DNA of 64,000 nucleotides from the NCBI RefSeq assembly GCF_002860285.1, contig NZ_PGVF01000014.1, forward strand, positions 62,001-126,000. The letters run 5' to 3'. The notes under the pieces were generated by a model that saw only the letters and a list, made by a program, of their open reading frames with translations, was not told the origin of the DNA and did not search any database. The translations under genes and the position numbers were made by a program. This document shows positions 47,017 through 57,194 of this stretch, one piece after another (within the stretch, counting starts at the first letter, position 1; the number at the start of each line of letters is the position of its first letter). The DNA comes from Bacillus sp. M6-12. Its GTDB lineage: Bacteria; Bacillota; Bacilli; Bacillales; DSM-1321.

Positions 47017-47301
47017 ATGGAATATCAATACCCAATTGATTATGATTGGTCTACTGAAGAAACGGTAGATGTAATCCAGTTTTATGAGTGCATTGAAAAA
47101 GCATACGAACAAAAAATCAGCAAAAATGAACTTATGGAGGCTTACCGCCGCTTTAAAAAGGTTGTACCCGGCAAGGCAGATGAAAAAAAACTTACAGACG
47201 AATTTGAGGAAATTAGCGGCTATTCTGCTTATCTTGCTATTAAAAAAGCGAAAGACAGCGATGACGGTGAAATGATATCTCTGTCAGCAGGGAAAAAATA
47301 A
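47017..47301 (+). CDS. yktA: UPF0223 protein YktA
   Basis: A 94-residue protein with the family start MEYQYPIDYDWSTEE and YRRFKKVVP. It matches B. subtilis YktA, which lies beside speA. ATG 47017 follows AAAGCAGGTGA; an in-frame GTG nine bases upstream overlaps it. Function unknown. Confidence 0.92.
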   Translation: MEYQYPIDYDWSTEETVDVIQFYECIEKAYEQKISKNELMEAYRRFKKVVPGKADEKKLTDEFEEISGYSAYLAIKKAKDSDDGEMISLSAGKK

Positions 47302-47502
47302 TTCATACCGGTCGGCAGCTTAAAAAGGATTATTTCTTCTTGAGTGCCATGTGAAAAGCTTTTTGCAGCAAATGAGATTTACCCGTTTATTTTGAACATG
47401 GTTTTTGTTAATAATCTGTCTCAAAAATATATGGTGATAAAATATTTGATCCCCTTATTAGTAGCTGGGACTGGGTTTTCTAAAATTTATAATTATTTAT
47501 AG

Positions 47503-47532
47503 TTGACTTTCCTTCCTGTCCCATATTATTAT
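47503..47532 (+). promoter_or_regulatory. Promoter of the trp operon
   Basis: TTGACT and TATTAT with an 18-base spacer, about 45 bases before the first T-box. Confidence 0.7.
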
Positions 47533-47579
47533 GAGTAACAAGAAATCTAACAAGAAATCGAATTATTTAAAATATGGCT

Positions 47580-47823
47580 ATGAAGAAGAGAAGTAGCTTA
47601 AGGGAACACTGCAGAGAGCCGATGGTTGGTGCAAATCGGTGTGGGAATTTATGTGAATGGACTTCTGAGCCCCAAACCGAAACTAATGGAGTAGGCTTTG
47701 GCGATGGTCTCATCGTTATCTGAGACAGGTATTCCGCTTATCGGGGTACTGTAAAGTGAGCTTTTAAAGCTAATTAAGGTGGTACCACGGGTTCCTCGTC
47801 CTTTGGATGAGGGCCCTTTTTGT
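47580..47823 (+). promoter_or_regulatory. T-box riboswitch 1 (tryptophan)
   Basis: Stem I region with AGAGAGCCGATGG, a specifier-loop context GAATGGACTTCTGAG in which UGG (47658-47660) is the Trp codon, the T-box sequence AAGGTGGTACCACGGG at 47776-47791 and a terminator CCTCGTCC/GGATGAGG at 47789-47823. Uncharged tRNA-Trp would stabilise the antiterminator. First of two in a row. Confidence 0.9.
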
Positions 47824-47867
47824 GTTTTTTCATTCGGTACAAACGAAATTTCTAAATTGAACAGGCA

Positions 47868-48151
47868 AAATCGCTGAGTAAGAATAGTACTCTCTTAAAG
47901 CCGTTCCAGAGAGCCGGAGAAGCTGTGAACCCGGTACGGTGAAGGAGAGGAATGGGCTTACGAGAGATTCCTTGAACAATAGTAGGGGGATCCGGATTCC
48001 ACCGTTAAAGGGAGTGTATGGTACTTAATATGTACTTTACTTAAAAGTGGGAAGGGTTAACGTTATTTGCCCGTCCAACCTGAGGTGGCACCGCGGTCCA
48101 ATAATCGTCCTCTGCAAGCACAATTGCTGTGTTTGCAGAGGATTTTTTTAT
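47868..48151 (+). promoter_or_regulatory. T-box riboswitch 2 (tryptophan)
   Basis: AGAGAGCCGGAG in stem I, a specifier context GAATGGGCTTACGAG with UGG at 47953-47955, the T-box GAGGTGGCACCGCGGT at 48082-48097 and a terminator TCCTCTGCAA/TTGCAGAGGA plus seven T at 48107-48151. It lies directly upstream of trpE, so both T-boxes must be passed. Confidence 0.9.
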
Positions 48152-48172
48152 TCTTAAAAAGGGGGAAACACC

Positions 48173-49570
48173 ATGGTCGCAGTAAAAAGCAGTGCATTAG
48201 TTGAAATAGCGAAGCTGGAGGGTGATACTTTGACACCTATCGCTATTTTTCAAAGAATACAAGGGCAAAAAAAGTTCCTGCTTGAAAGCTCATTAAAGCA
48301 TGAAGAAAAGGGGCGTTATTCTTTTATTGGGGCTGATCCATACAAGCAGGTCACATCAATGGGAAAGGACGCTGTGATCGATGATTTGGAAACCGGAGAG
48401 CAAACAGTAAAGGAAGGCCGGGTTCTTGACGTATTGAAGGGGATGCTAGACGAAGCTGAAATCCCTGACGTACAGCTTCCCTTTTTTGGCGGAGCGGTAG
48501 GATACCTAGGCTATGATGTGATTCGCCAATATGAAGAAATCGGCAGTGTATCAGCTGATGAGCTGCAAATGCCTGAGGCGCATTTTATGTTCTACCGGGA
48601 TATCATCTGCTATGACCATGCTGAACAAAGCGTCTATATTATCGCACTTAAAACTAGGAATGAACAGAAGGAAGATTTACTCGCACGAATTGCTGAAAAA
48701 AAGAAGCAAATTCTTGGAAACTCTTCGGGTGAAGAGCCGTTGAAGCTTGAGAGGCTGGAATTCAAACCTTCAATTTCTCAACATCGATTTGAGCAAATGG
48801 TGGAAAAGGCGAAGGAGGCGATCATTGCTGGAGAGATCTTTCAGGTAGTGCTGTCACAGCGTCTTAAGGCGGATTATCACTCAGACCCGTTTATAATTTA
48901 CAGAAAGCTTAGGCTTTCTAACCCCTCGCCTTATATGTTTTATATCGATTTTGCGGATTATGTTGTTCTCGGGTCATCCCCCGAAAGTCTGATCAAAGTA
49001 AAAAATAGAGAAGTAATAACAAACCCGATTGCCGGCACAAGAAAACGGGGGGAGACGAAGGAAGAGGATATGTGCCTTGAAACCAATTTGCTGGAAGATG
49101 AGAAGGAGCTTGCAGAACATAAAATGCTAGTTGACCTTGGGCGAAATGATCTCGGGCGGGTTTGTGAGGTAGGTTCCATCGAAATTCCTGTCTATATGAA
49201 AATTGAACGGTATAAATATGTGATGCATATCGTTTCAGAGGTATCCGGAATGTTGACAAAAAATATGAGCGGGCTGGATGCACTTGCTGCCTGCCTTCCG
49301 GCTGGTACGGTTTCCGGGGCTCCGAAGATCCGCGCAATGAGCTTGATCAGTGAGCTCGAGGACAGTAAACGGGGCGTTTACTCTGGGGCTGTAGGCTACG
49401 TTTCCTTTAATGGAGACTTAGACTTCGCACTTGCAATCCGCACGATGGTAATAAAGGATAACACGGCATTTGTGCAGGCGGGTGCAGGGATAGTTTACGA
49501 CTCTGTTCCTGAAACCGAATTTGAAGAAACATTAAATAAGGCTAAGGCCTTGCTGGAGGTAAGCGGATGA
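48173..49570 (+). CDS. trpE: Anthranilate synthase component I
   Basis: A 465-residue chorismate-using enzyme. LLESSL near residue 35 is the Trp feedback-binding motif; the catalytic C-domain carries QRLKADYHSDPF-type, PSPYMFY, NPIAGTRKRG and VGRNDLGR-like (LVDLGRNDLGRV) and GTVSGAPK motifs. It pairs with TrpG to make anthranilate, the first step of tryptophan synthesis. ATG 48173 follows AAGGGGGAAA. The N-domain is slightly shorter than in B. subtilis (about 515 residues) but complete. Confidence 0.95.
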   Translation: MVAVKSSALVEIAKLEGDTLTPIAIFQRIQGQKKFLLESSLKHEEKGRYSFIGADPYKQVTSMGKDAVIDDLETGEQTVKEGRVLDVLKGMLDEAEIPDVQLPFFGGAVGYLGYDVIRQYEEIGSVSADELQMPEAHFMFYRDIICYDHAEQSVYIIALKTRNEQKEDLLARIAEKKKQILGNSSGEEPLKLERLEFKPSISQHRFEQMVEKAKEAIIAGEIFQVVLSQRLKADYHSDPFIIYRKLRLSNPSPYMFYIDFADYVVLGSSPESLIKVKNREVITNPIAGTRKRGETKEEDMCLETNLLEDEKELAEHKMLVDLGRNDLGRVCEVGSIEIPVYMKIERYKYVMHIVSEVSGMLTKNMSGLDALAACLPAGTVSGAPKIRAMSLISELEDSKRGVYSGAVGYVSFNGDLDFALAIRTMVIKDNTAFVQAGAGIVYDSVPETEFEETLNKAKALLEVSG

Positions 49571-50178
49571 TTCTCCTTATTGATAACTATGATTCTTTTA
49601 CATATAACCTTTATCAATATCTAAGTGAATTCGATGTGGATATTATGGTAGTCCGCAATGATAAAATTTCAATCCCTGAAATTGAAAAACTTGCACCTGA
49701 GGGAATTGTTATTTCACCTGGACCCGGAAGCCCTGAAAATGCAGGCATTTCAATTGAAGCAATCAAGTATTTTTGCAATAAAGTTCCGATCCTCGGAATT
49801 TGCCTCGGTCATCAAGCAATTGGCGCTGCTTTTGGGGCAAGGATTGTCGGTGCAGCAACAATTAAACACGGAAAAACCTCGCTTATTACGCATAAAGGGA
49901 CAGAGTTGTTTCAATATTTGCCCCAGCCCCTTGAGGTCATGAGATATCATTCACTTGTTGTCGACCTAGCAACGGTCCCGGAAGAGTTTGAAATCCTGGC
50001 CACTTCCATGGATGACGGTGAAATCATGGCAATGAAGCATCGGGGCTACCCGCTGTATGGGCTTCAGTTTCATCCGGAATCAATCGGAACAATTACAGGT
50101 AAAAAATTGCTAAAGCAATTTGTTCAACAAGTGAAGGGAGAGAAGTTTAATGAAGACATTTCTGCAAAAATTAGCTGA
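49567..50178 (+). CDS. trpG: Anthranilate synthase component II (glutamine amidotransferase)
   Basis: A 203-residue class I amidotransferase: oxyanion PGPGSP, catalytic Cys in ILGICLGHQ, and His and Glu in [10 protein letters not shown]. It supplies ammonia to TrpE. Start overlaps the trpE stop by four bases (ATGA). In B. subtilis the shared PabA/TrpG gene is in the folate operon, so its place inside the trp operon is a difference; whether it also serves p-aminobenzoate synthesis is unknown. Confidence 0.93.
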   Translation: MILLIDNYDSFTYNLYQYLSEFDVDIMVVRNDKISIPEIEKLAPEGIVISPGPGSPENAGISIEAIKYFCNKVPILGICLGHQAIGAAFGARIVGAATIKHGKTSLITHKGTELFQYLPQPLEVMRYHSLVVDLATVPEEFEILATSMDDGEIMAMKHRGYPLYGLQFHPESIGTITGKKLLKQFVQQVKGEKFNEDISAKIS

Positions 50179-51172
50179 AAACCATGCTTTATCTGAAACT
50201 GAGATGGAAGAGGCGGCACAATATCTTTTTTCTGAAGTTATTACTGACAGTGAAATTGCCGCTTTTTTGGTTGCCCTTAAATTCAAGGGTGAAACGGCAG
50301 AAGAAATTGCAGGCCTGGTTAAGGTTTTGCGGGAAAAAGCTCTTCCGGTGAAACCAGGGCTGGCCGATGTGATGGATAATTGCGGAACCGGGGGTGACGG
50401 TTCAAACAGCTTTAATATCAGCACCACTTCTGCTTTTGTTATTGCGGGAGCGGGGATAAAGATTGCCAAGCATGGAAACAGAAGTGTTTCAAGTAAAACA
50501 GGCAGTGCTGATGTCCTCGAAATACTGGGAGTTTCATTATCATTGGATGCATCACAAACAGAAGAGCTGCTGCATGAAAACGGCATCGCCTTCTTATTTG
50601 CCCCAAATGTTCATCCGATGATTTCAAGAATTATGAAGGTAAGAAGAGATTTAAAGATTTCAACTATTTTCAACCTAATCGGCCCGCTTACCAATCCGGT
50701 AAATCTTGAAACACAGCTTCTTGGAATTTATAGAAGAGATATGCTGGAGTTATTTGCTTCCGTTCTTCAAAGACTCGGCAGAAAAAGGGCAGTCGTTGTT
50801 AATGGGGCCGGCTTTATGGATGAAGCGAGCCTGCAGGGAAGCAATTCCCTCGCGCTGCTAAAGGATGGAGAGATAAAGATGATTTCTTTACATCCGGAAG
50901 AGGCGGGGTTGCCTGTTTATTCGAATGAAGCGATCCGTGGGGGAACTGCTGCAGAAAATGCGGAAATTATGCTTGGTGTATTAAAGGGGAAAAAAGGGGC
51001 CCATCGGGATACCGTCCTGTTAAATGCCGGGCTTGGAATTTTTGCTAATGGAAGGGCATCTACCATTCAGGAAGGCATCAGGCTGGCACAAGAAAGCCTT
51101 GATACAGGTAAAGCATTATCCAAACTGGAATACCTCATTGGTTACAGCAAAAAAGTAAAGGCGGTAATGTAA
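50150..51172 (+). CDS. trpD: Anthranilate phosphoribosyltransferase
   Basis: A 340-residue enzyme with the PRPP motif [33 protein letters not shown] and the NLIGPLTNP segment. It joins anthranilate and PRPP. It overlaps trpG by 29 bases and has AAGGGAGAG inside trpG, showing tight coupling. Confidence 0.95.
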   Translation: MKTFLQKLAENHALSETEMEEAAQYLFSEVITDSEIAAFLVALKFKGETAEEIAGLVKVLREKALPVKPGLADVMDNCGTGGDGSNSFNISTTSAFVIAGAGIKIAKHGNRSVSSKTGSADVLEILGVSLSLDASQTEELLHENGIAFLFAPNVHPMISRIMKVRRDLKISTIFNLIGPLTNPVNLETQLLGIYRRDMLELFASVLQRLGRKRAVVVNGAGFMDEASLQGSNSLALLKDGEIKMISLHPEEAGLPVYSNEAIRGGTAAENAEIMLGVLKGKKGAHRDTVLLNAGLGIFANGRASTIQEGIRLAQESLDTGKALSKLEYLIGYSKKVKAVM

Positions 51173-51949
51173 ATGGTGACTATACTGGATAAAATAATTC
51201 ATCAAAAACAAAGAGAAGTAGAAAAATTGAAAAAAGGCGGTTTTCCTTCTATTAATATAGCTTCCAGAAAAACGATTTCCTTGTACAACCAACTGGCGAA
51301 AGCTAAAACGCTAAGTATTATTGCTGAAATTAAAAGGGCTTCCCCTTCTAAAGGGGATATTAATCCACTTGTGATTCCTTACTTGCAGGCAGCGCTTTAT
51401 GAAAAAAATGGCGCAGCCGCAATATCAGTTTTAACAGATGAAACATTCTTTAAAGGGTCGTTTACTGATTTAGCAGAGGTTAGGCCTCATGTAAATCTGC
51501 CGATTCTGTGCAAGGATTTTATCATCGATGAGATACAAATTGACCTGGCTAAACAAGCCGGTGCGGATGTAGTGCTTTTGATCGTCGCAGCCCTTACGGA
51601 GGAACGCTTGAATATGCTATACCGCTATGCGAGGGATAAAGGTTTGGATGTTTTGGTGGAAGTTCATAGTGAAGCCGAATTAGAAGCCGCCCAAAAGGTG
51701 GGAGCGAGAATTATCGGGGCTAATAATCGTGACCTGAAAACCTTTGAAGTGGATTTGGGGACCACTGAAAGAATCGGCCGTCTTTTACAGAATTCCGGCG
51801 TATTTTTCATCAGTGAGAGTGGTATTAAGACACGGAATGATGTTATCCGGGTAAAGGAAGCAGGCGCCCGTGGCATCCTGGTAGGCGAAAGTTTAATGAC
51901 GAGCGGTAGCCTGGAGGAAAGTTTTCAGGACCTGACGGTTGTTGTTTGA
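51173..51949 (+). CDS. trpC: Indole-3-glycerol phosphate synthase
   Basis: A 258-residue TIM barrel with the catalytic EIKRASPSKGDI segment, ILCKDFI, VEVHSEAEL, GANNRDL and SESGI phosphate site. It converts CdRP to indole-3-glycerol phosphate. ATG directly follows the trpD stop (TAAATG). An 89-base gap separates it from trpF. Confidence 0.94.
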   Translation: MVTILDKIIHQKQREVEKLKKGGFPSINIASRKTISLYNQLAKAKTLSIIAEIKRASPSKGDINPLVIPYLQAALYEKNGAAAISVLTDETFFKGSFTDLAEVRPHVNLPILCKDFIIDEIQIDLAKQAGADVVLLIVAALTEERLNMLYRYARDKGLDVLVEVHSEAELEAAQKVGARIIGANNRDLKTFEVDLGTTERIGRLLQNSGVFFISESGIKTRNDVIRVKEAGARGILVGESLMTSGSLEESFQDLTVVV

Positions 51950-52038
51950 TGGAAGATAGGAGCGGATTGGAATTATAATAGAACAACACTAACAGATGTG
52001 AAGGATTTGAAAAGTATTACGATGCAAGGAGGCAGACT

Positions 52039-52695
52039 ATGCACATAAAAATCTGCGGTATCACCACGCTTGAAGCTGCACAGGCAGCATGTGATGCAGG
52101 AGCCGATATGCTCGGTTTTGTATTTGCGCAGAGCAAGCGGAAGATAACACCTGAACAGGCGAAAGCCATTATAGAAAAGATACCCGCGCATGTGAAGAAG
52201 ACTGGCGTCTTTGTAAATGAAGAATTGGATATTATTGAGGAAACGGTTCGAACTGCCGGACTGGATTATGTTCAGCTGCATGGCGATGAAAGTGCCGCGT
52301 TTGCCCAAAAGATAACTGTGCCTGTTATCAAGGCATTTGGAATTGAAAACAAAAGCGATCTGAACAAAGCCAGCATGTTTGAAACAGATTTTTATTTATT
52401 TGATAGCCCTAAAGGAAAATACAGGGGCGGGAATGGAACCTCTTTTGATTGGGCCGTTTTAGAAGAAAATGATTTTCCAAAAGATAAAACAATCCTTGCA
52501 GGCGGGCTAACCCCTGAGAATGTAAAAGAAGCAATCTTGAGAGTAAGGCCAGTGGCAGTTGATGTATCAAGCGGCGTAGAAACAAATGGAATAAAGGATA
52601 GAGCTAAAATAATTCTTTTTATAGAAGAAGCAAAATTAGCATTCCAACAATTAGAGGAGAGTGACAGACATGGCAGTATATGCACAGCCAGATAA
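52039..52695 (+). CDS. trpF: Phosphoribosylanthranilate isomerase
   Basis: A 218-residue TIM barrel with the catalytic Cys in [36 protein letters not shown], and the acid residue in [13 protein letters not shown]. Start ATG 52039 follows AAGGAGGCAG. It overlaps the trpB start by 26 bases. Confidence 0.93.
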   Translation: MHIKICGITTLEAAQAACDAGADMLGFVFAQSKRKITPEQAKAIIEKIPAHVKKTGVFVNEELDIIEETVRTAGLDYVQLHGDESAAFAQKITVPVIKAFGIENKSDLNKASMFETDFYLFDSPKGKYRGGNGTSFDWAVLEENDFPKDKTILAGGLTPENVKEAILRVRPVAVDVSSGVETNGIKDRAKIILFIEEAKLAFQQLEESDRHGSICTAR

Positions 52696-53869
52696 AAAAG
52701 GCCATTACGGACCATACGGGGGACGCTATGTTCCTGAAACATTAATGAGTGCAGTAGTAGAGCTGGAGGAAGCGTATTGCAAGGCACAGCAGGATGAAGG
52801 ATTTCAGCAGGAGCTTCAGCATTATCTTAGGCAATATATCGGCAGAGAAACGCCTCTTTATTTGGCAGAAAACCTGACCAGACATGCGGGCGGTGCAAAA
52901 ATCTATTTAAAGCGTGAAGATTTAAATCATACCGGTGCCCATAAAATTAACAATACAATTGGCCAGGCGCTGCTGGCAGTAAGAATGGGAAAGAAAAAGG
53001 TGGTTGCGGAAACAGGAGCCGGACAGCACGGAGTTGCGACGGCTACCGTCTGTGCTTTATTGAATCTTGAGTGCGTCATTTTTATGGGAAAAGAAGATAT
53101 CCGCCGGCAAAAGCTGAATGTGTTTCGGATGGAGCTATTGGGTGCGAAAGTGGTCTCCGTTGAACAGGGAAGCGCAACGCTGAAGGATGCTGTGAATGAA
53201 GCGCTGCGTTACTGGGTGGCTAATGTCCAGGATACTCATTACATTATGGGTTCTGTACTGGGACCGCACCCGTTCCCGTTAATAGTCCGAGATTTTCAGA
53301 GTGTGATAGGGACGGAAACAAGAGCTCAGCATCTAACTCTGGAGGGCAAGCTTCCGGAAGCTGTCATTGCATGCATTGGTGGGGGAAGCAATGCGATGGG
53401 AATGTTTTATCCATTCATCGAGGATGAGGAAGTTAAATTATATGGCGTTGAAGCTGCAGGCAGCGGTCTCGATACAGATAAACATGCGGCTTCCTTAACT
53501 AAAGGCCAGGTTGGCGTTTTGCACGGCAGCATGATGTATGTACTGCAGAATGCTCATGGACAGATCCAGGAAGCACATTCCATATCGGCAGGATTGGACT
53601 ATCCGGGTGTAGGGCCTGAGCACAGCTTATTGAAGGATATAGAACGGGTTACCTATACTTCCGTTACCGATCAAGAAGCGCTTGATGCACTGGTGCTGCT
53701 TTCCCGGAAGGAAGGAATCATACCGGCACTTGAAAGCTCACATGCTCTTGCGTATAGCCTTAAGCTGGCAAAGGAAATGGGCAAAGAAGAAAGCATAGTT
53801 GTCTGCCTGTCAGGACGAGGCGATAAAGATGTAGAAACAGTGCGTGCAGCATTAGGAGGGAATGAATAA
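52670..53869 (+). CDS. trpB: Tryptophan synthase beta subunit
   Basis: A 399-residue PLP enzyme: [15 protein letters not shown] with the Schiff-base Lys, AETGAGQHG, and the phosphate-binding GGGSNAMG. It condenses indole and serine to tryptophan. ATG 52670 ([11 protein letters not shown]) is chosen after AGAGGAGA; a GTG nine bases earlier sits on the ribosome site. Length is normal. Confidence 0.95.
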   Translation: MAVYAQPDKKGHYGPYGGRYVPETLMSAVVELEEAYCKAQQDEGFQQELQHYLRQYIGRETPLYLAENLTRHAGGAKIYLKREDLNHTGAHKINNTIGQALLAVRMGKKKVVAETGAGQHGVATATVCALLNLECVIFMGKEDIRRQKLNVFRMELLGAKVVSVEQGSATLKDAVNEALRYWVANVQDTHYIMGSVLGPHPFPLIVRDFQSVIGTETRAQHLTLEGKLPEAVIACIGGGSNAMGMFYPFIEDEEVKLYGVEAAGSGLDTDKHAASLTKGQVGVLHGSMMYVLQNAHGQIQEAHSISAGLDYPGVGPEHSLLKDIERVTYTSVTDQEALDALVLLSRKEGIIPALESSHALAYSLKLAKEMGKEESIVVCLSGRGDKDVETVRAALGGNE

Positions 53870-54663
53870 TGGGGAAGCAGCGAATACAGGAAGCCTTCGC
53901 AGAATTGGAAAAGCAGGGTGGAAAAGCTTTTATTCCATATATAATGGCGGGGGATGGAGGCTTTGAAAAGCTGAAGAAGGAGCTCATGTTTTTTGAAAAA
54001 GCGGGGGCAACTGCAGTGGAATTGGGAATTCCTTTTTCCGACCCGGTGGCAGATGGGCCAACAATTCAAAAGGCGGGGCAGCGCGCTTTGGAACATGGCA
54101 CCACTCTTGAACTTGTTCTGGCGCATGTAAAGGAAATACGAAAAGAAGTTAAGATTCCGATTGTACTAATGACATACTTGAACCCGGTGTTTGCCTACGG
54201 AATTCCCCGGTTTGCAGGTGACTGTAAAGCTGCGGGTGTCGACGGCTGCATCATTCCGGATCTCCCTTATGAGGAAGAAGAAATCATTTCAAACTATTTG
54301 GCAGAAGCAGGATTAGCCTTGATTCGGCTCGTGACACTCACTAGCACGAAGGAACGGATTGCAAAATTGGCAAAATCAGCGGAGGGATTTTTATATGCAG
54401 TAACGATTACGGGTATTACAGGTGCAAGAGATACCTTCTCACAGGAAGTAACGAGCTATCTTGAACAGGTGAAAGAATTAAGCCCAATCCCAGTACTGGC
54501 CGGATTCGGAATTTCCAGCCCCGTGCATGTGGCAGCAGCCATCAAGGCCTGTGACGGGGTGATAGTAGGAAGCCGGATTATCGATCTAATTGAAAAAAAT
54601 GACTTTGAGGCGATTAAAGAAATGATTAGTGCATCAAAAATAGGTGAAATATCACTTTCTTAG
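53869..54663 (+). CDS. trpA: Tryptophan synthase alpha subunit
   Basis: A 264-residue TIM barrel with PYIMAGDGG, ELGIPFSDPVADGPTIQ carrying the catalytic Glu and Asp, and GFGISSPVHV. It releases indole for TrpB. It shares one base with the trpB stop (TAATG), the closing gene of trpEGDCFBA. Confidence 0.95.
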   Translation: MGKQRIQEAFAELEKQGGKAFIPYIMAGDGGFEKLKKELMFFEKAGATAVELGIPFSDPVADGPTIQKAGQRALEHGTTLELVLAHVKEIRKEVKIPIVLMTYLNPVFAYGIPRFAGDCKAAGVDGCIIPDLPYEEEEIISNYLAEAGLALIRLVTLTSTKERIAKLAKSAEGFLYAVTITGITGARDTFSQEVTSYLEQVKELSPIPVLAGFGISSPVHVAAAIKACDGVIVGSRIIDLIEKNDFEAIKEMISASKIGEISLS

Positions 54664-54682
54664 GAAAAGTTCAAGGATACTG

Positions 54683-54755
54683 GTACGGCAAAGCATTGAA
54701 AAAACTCCCGCTTTATTATTGCCGCGAGAGCATGCTTTTGCCGCACCCTTTTTTA
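54683..54755 (+). terminator. Rho-independent terminator of the trp operon
   Basis: GTACGGCAAAGCAT pairs with ATGCTTTTGCCGCAC across an inner loop, followed by seven T. Confidence 0.75.
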
Positions 54756-54844
54756 CTAATTGTTAACGTGTAACAGTTCGCATAAAAAAGCTAAAGTCTT
54801 TATATTTCCGCTTACAGCTCATGAATGCAAGCTTGCTATCATGT

Positions 54845-55465
54845 TTAATACATTTTATATAAGGGTATTAATTTCACAAATACATCAGCAACAGATTTTA
54901 CAAAGTCATCACCGGAAAGCATCACAGCCTCTTCTCGGGGAATATGCATTCCGCAAAGGATTTCGGCTTTCTTTACGGTCTGAAGCCTTTGAAACATCTC
55001 AGTCAGATCTTGTTCATTCAGATCCCTGTGGGGGATAGCTCCCGGCTTAGTATGGTCAGCCGACCAGACGAAATTATCAGGAATGCTGTTTTTGATTTCT
55101 GAAACATGCTGCTGCAGCACTTCACCAAACTTTGCTTTATTTGAAGCTTCATAAATGACTGCAAACCAAATGAACACATGTGTTTCCCAAAGTCCAATCT
55201 GAAAATGAGGCAGCATTTTGTACCCCCTATTATTGCCGGCAAAAGCAACCCATGTATCATTCGGGGGATTAATTGTCCTTCTAAGGTGCTTGGCTACATG
55301 CGGAAACATTTCATCTCCAGTGAGGATGGAAAGTTCAGCGGTGAAGTGTTCCCCGAGTGCTAAAAGTTTAGGCTGGATCCTCTCTTTTATCGCTTCCATG
55401 CGAGGCTCTAAACCTCCGATTTTAAACACATTAAAATCGGCAGCGTTAAATCCGGTTAAGGGCAT
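54845..55465 (-). CDS. yktB: UPF0637/DUF1054 protein YktB
   Basis: A 206-residue protein with MPLTGFNAADFNVFKIGGLEPRMEAI, LTGDEMFPHVAKHLRRT and VFIWFAVIYE; it matches B. subtilis YktB, normally adjacent to yktA. ATG 55465 follows AGGAGGAGCC on the reverse strand. Here the whole trp operon lies between yktA and yktB. Function unknown. Confidence 0.92.
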   Translation of the reverse strand: MPLTGFNAADFNVFKIGGLEPRMEAIKERIQPKLLALGEHFTAELSILTGDEMFPHVAKHLRRTINPPNDTWVAFAGNNRGYKMLPHFQIGLWETHVFIWFAVIYEASNKAKFGEVLQQHVSEIKNSIPDNFVWSADHTKPGAIPHRDLNEQDLTEMFQRLQTVKKAEILCGMHIPREEAVMLSGDDFVKSVADVFVKLIPLYKMY

Positions 55466-55674
55466 AATGGCTCCTCCTTCTATATTAATTCTAAACTTAT
55501 TTTAGCATAATGAATTTCTTTTTAACAAAAGAACGGACTTGACAAGCCAAAAAGTTAAAAGTTATAGGTAAAAGTACAATTTTGTTGCGAAAAACTGACA
55601 ACCGTCATATTATAATAACAAAATAAAGACAGAAAATTCGGTAAACTGATTATAATGAAGGGAGAGTTTCATAT

Positions 55675-55872
55675 ATGAAACAGGTAATGAATCAGGCTTC
55701 GAAAGCCAAGGAAGTAGAAAAGCATAGAGCAGCGGTGCTTAAAATGGAAATGGATTATGAATTAGCGACTTTGTTTGAAGCGTTAAGTGAAGAAAATGAA
55801 TCCAAACAGTCTCAATGCAAACAGCGATTGGAGAGAATCCGCCTGGAGCTGTTGAAGTTAAAGGCTTTGTAG
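55675..55872 (+). CDS. ykzI: Small helical protein YkzI
   Basis: A 65-residue charged, almost entirely alpha-helical, probably coiled-coil protein (MKQVMNQASKAKEVEKHRAA, ending RLERIRLELLKLKAL). It has the size and place (between yktB and yktC) of B. subtilis ykzI. ATG 55675 follows AAGGGAGAG. Function unknown. Confidence 0.75.
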   Translation: MKQVMNQASKAKEVEKHRAAVLKMEMDYELATLFEALSEENESKQSQCKQRLERIRLELLKLKAL

Positions 55873-55956
55873 GCATTGGTAAGGAATTGAAATAAAAAGG
55901 AGTAAAGTGCATCAGATGCTATCAATAGTCGACGACAAACAATATACCATGCTATA

Positions 55957-55993
55957 GACGGGCTCTGTACATACAATGAGGGCCCGTTTTTTA
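55957..55993 (+). terminator. Rho-independent terminator
   Basis: ACGGGCTC pairs with GAGGGCCCGT (with a bulge), followed by six T. Confidence 0.75.
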
Positions 55994-56009
55994 CGTTAAG
56001 CTAACCAAA

Positions 56010-56137
56010 GCATATTTTTTTTGAAGAAGTACACATAGAAAAAAAGCTCCTACCACTGGACGAAGGCTGTAACACGGAGTAAGTTATAACCCTGTCGCTC
56101 TTAGCAGTCCTTTCTCAACGGGCGCTTTTGCTTAAAA
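56010..56137 (+). repeat. Dispersed repeat family A, copy 8 (partial)
   Basis: Shows CTACCACTGGACGAAGGCTG, the internal stem TGTAAC/GTTATA and the ACGGGCGCTTTTGCTT end. It lies between ykzI and suhB. Confidence 0.65.
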
Positions 56138-56253
56138 GGTAAATTACTTGATGGGAAAAGATTAATCGATTAATCTTTAAATAAAAATTCCCTATATATA
56201 GAATTATAATGAATGACGCTTAGCGACTTACTAATGAACCGGAGGACAGCTAA

Positions 56254-57048
56254 ATGGCCAACTGGAAGGAAATAGATACATATGCGAAAGAATGGACGAA
56301 AACAGCCGGAAAAAGGCTAAGAGAGTCATTTAAGGAAAAGCTGAACATTCAAACAAAATCGAATCGGAACGACCTTGTAACAAATATGGATAAGGAAACA
56401 GAAGAGTTTTTCATAGAAAAAATAAAAGAAAAATACCCTGATCACAAAATCCTTGGTGAAGAAGGAATGGGAGAAGGAACAAAAAATCTAGCGGGAATCG
56501 TCTGGATTATCGATCCGATTGATGGAACAATGAATTTCATCCATCAGCAGCGGAATTTCGCTATTTCCATTGGCGTGTATGAAGATGGAATTGGAAAAAT
56601 CGGGCTGATATATGATGTAGTGCATGATGAACTTTATCATGCAGCCAAAGGCCAGGGGGCCTACATGAATGATGTAAAGCTTCCTGCGTTGGAGACCGTG
56701 CCGGTAAGTGATATGATTCTATCCTTGAATGCAACCTGGGTAACGGAAAATAAAAGAATCGACCCTGCCATTTTAGCGAAACTCGTCAAGGATATAAGAG
56801 GTACCCGTTCATACGGATCTGCTGCCATTGAATTGGCTTACACTGCTGCTGGCCGTATTGACGGATATATTTCTCTAAGGCTTGCTCCGTGGGATGTAGC
56901 AGGGGGAGCGGTTTTGGTTGAGGAAGTCGGTGGCGTGGTTACTGACCTGCGCGGCAAACCGCTGGACTTAAAAAATGGCAGTTCAGTTTTTGCCTGCAAA
57001 CCGGGCCTGCATGAAGAAGTTATAAAAAAATATTTGGCTGATTATTAA
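56254..57048 (+). CDS. suhB: Inositol monophosphatase family protein
   Basis: A 264-residue lithium-sensitive phosphatase fold with metal sites GEEGMGEG and WIIDPIDGTMNF and the C-terminal APWDVAGGAVLVEEVGG. It corresponds to B. subtilis YktC (SuhB) and should hydrolyse inositol-1-phosphate or related sugar phosphates. ATG 56254 follows CCGGAGGAC. Own terminator. Confidence 0.92.
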   Translation: MANWKEIDTYAKEWTKTAGKRLRESFKEKLNIQTKSNRNDLVTNMDKETEEFFIEKIKEKYPDHKILGEEGMGEGTKNLAGIVWIIDPIDGTMNFIHQQRNFAISIGVYEDGIGKIGLIYDVVHDELYHAAKGQGAYMNDVKLPALETVPVSDMILSLNATWVTENKRIDPAILAKLVKDIRGTRSYGSAAIELAYTAAGRIDGYISLRLAPWDVAGGAVLVEEVGGVVTDLRGKPLDLKNGSSVFACKPGLHEEVIKKYLADY

Positions 57049-57102
57049 GAAAGGGACCTCCATACGGAATTTAAGGAGGGTTCTGAAAAAATTATAGCCG
57101 AC

Positions 57103-57143
57103 AGAAGAAAACCTTGTCAGCAAGATGACAAGGTTTTCTTCTG
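57103..57143. terminator. Bidirectional terminator
   Basis: AGAAGAAAACCTTGTCA pairs perfectly with TGACAAGGTTTTCTTCT between suhB and the convergent ylaF gene. Confidence 0.88.
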
Positions 57144-57194
57144 CGCCAACAGCGTTCGTTTTTTAATAGTGAAAATTGGCAATAATAATTACGG

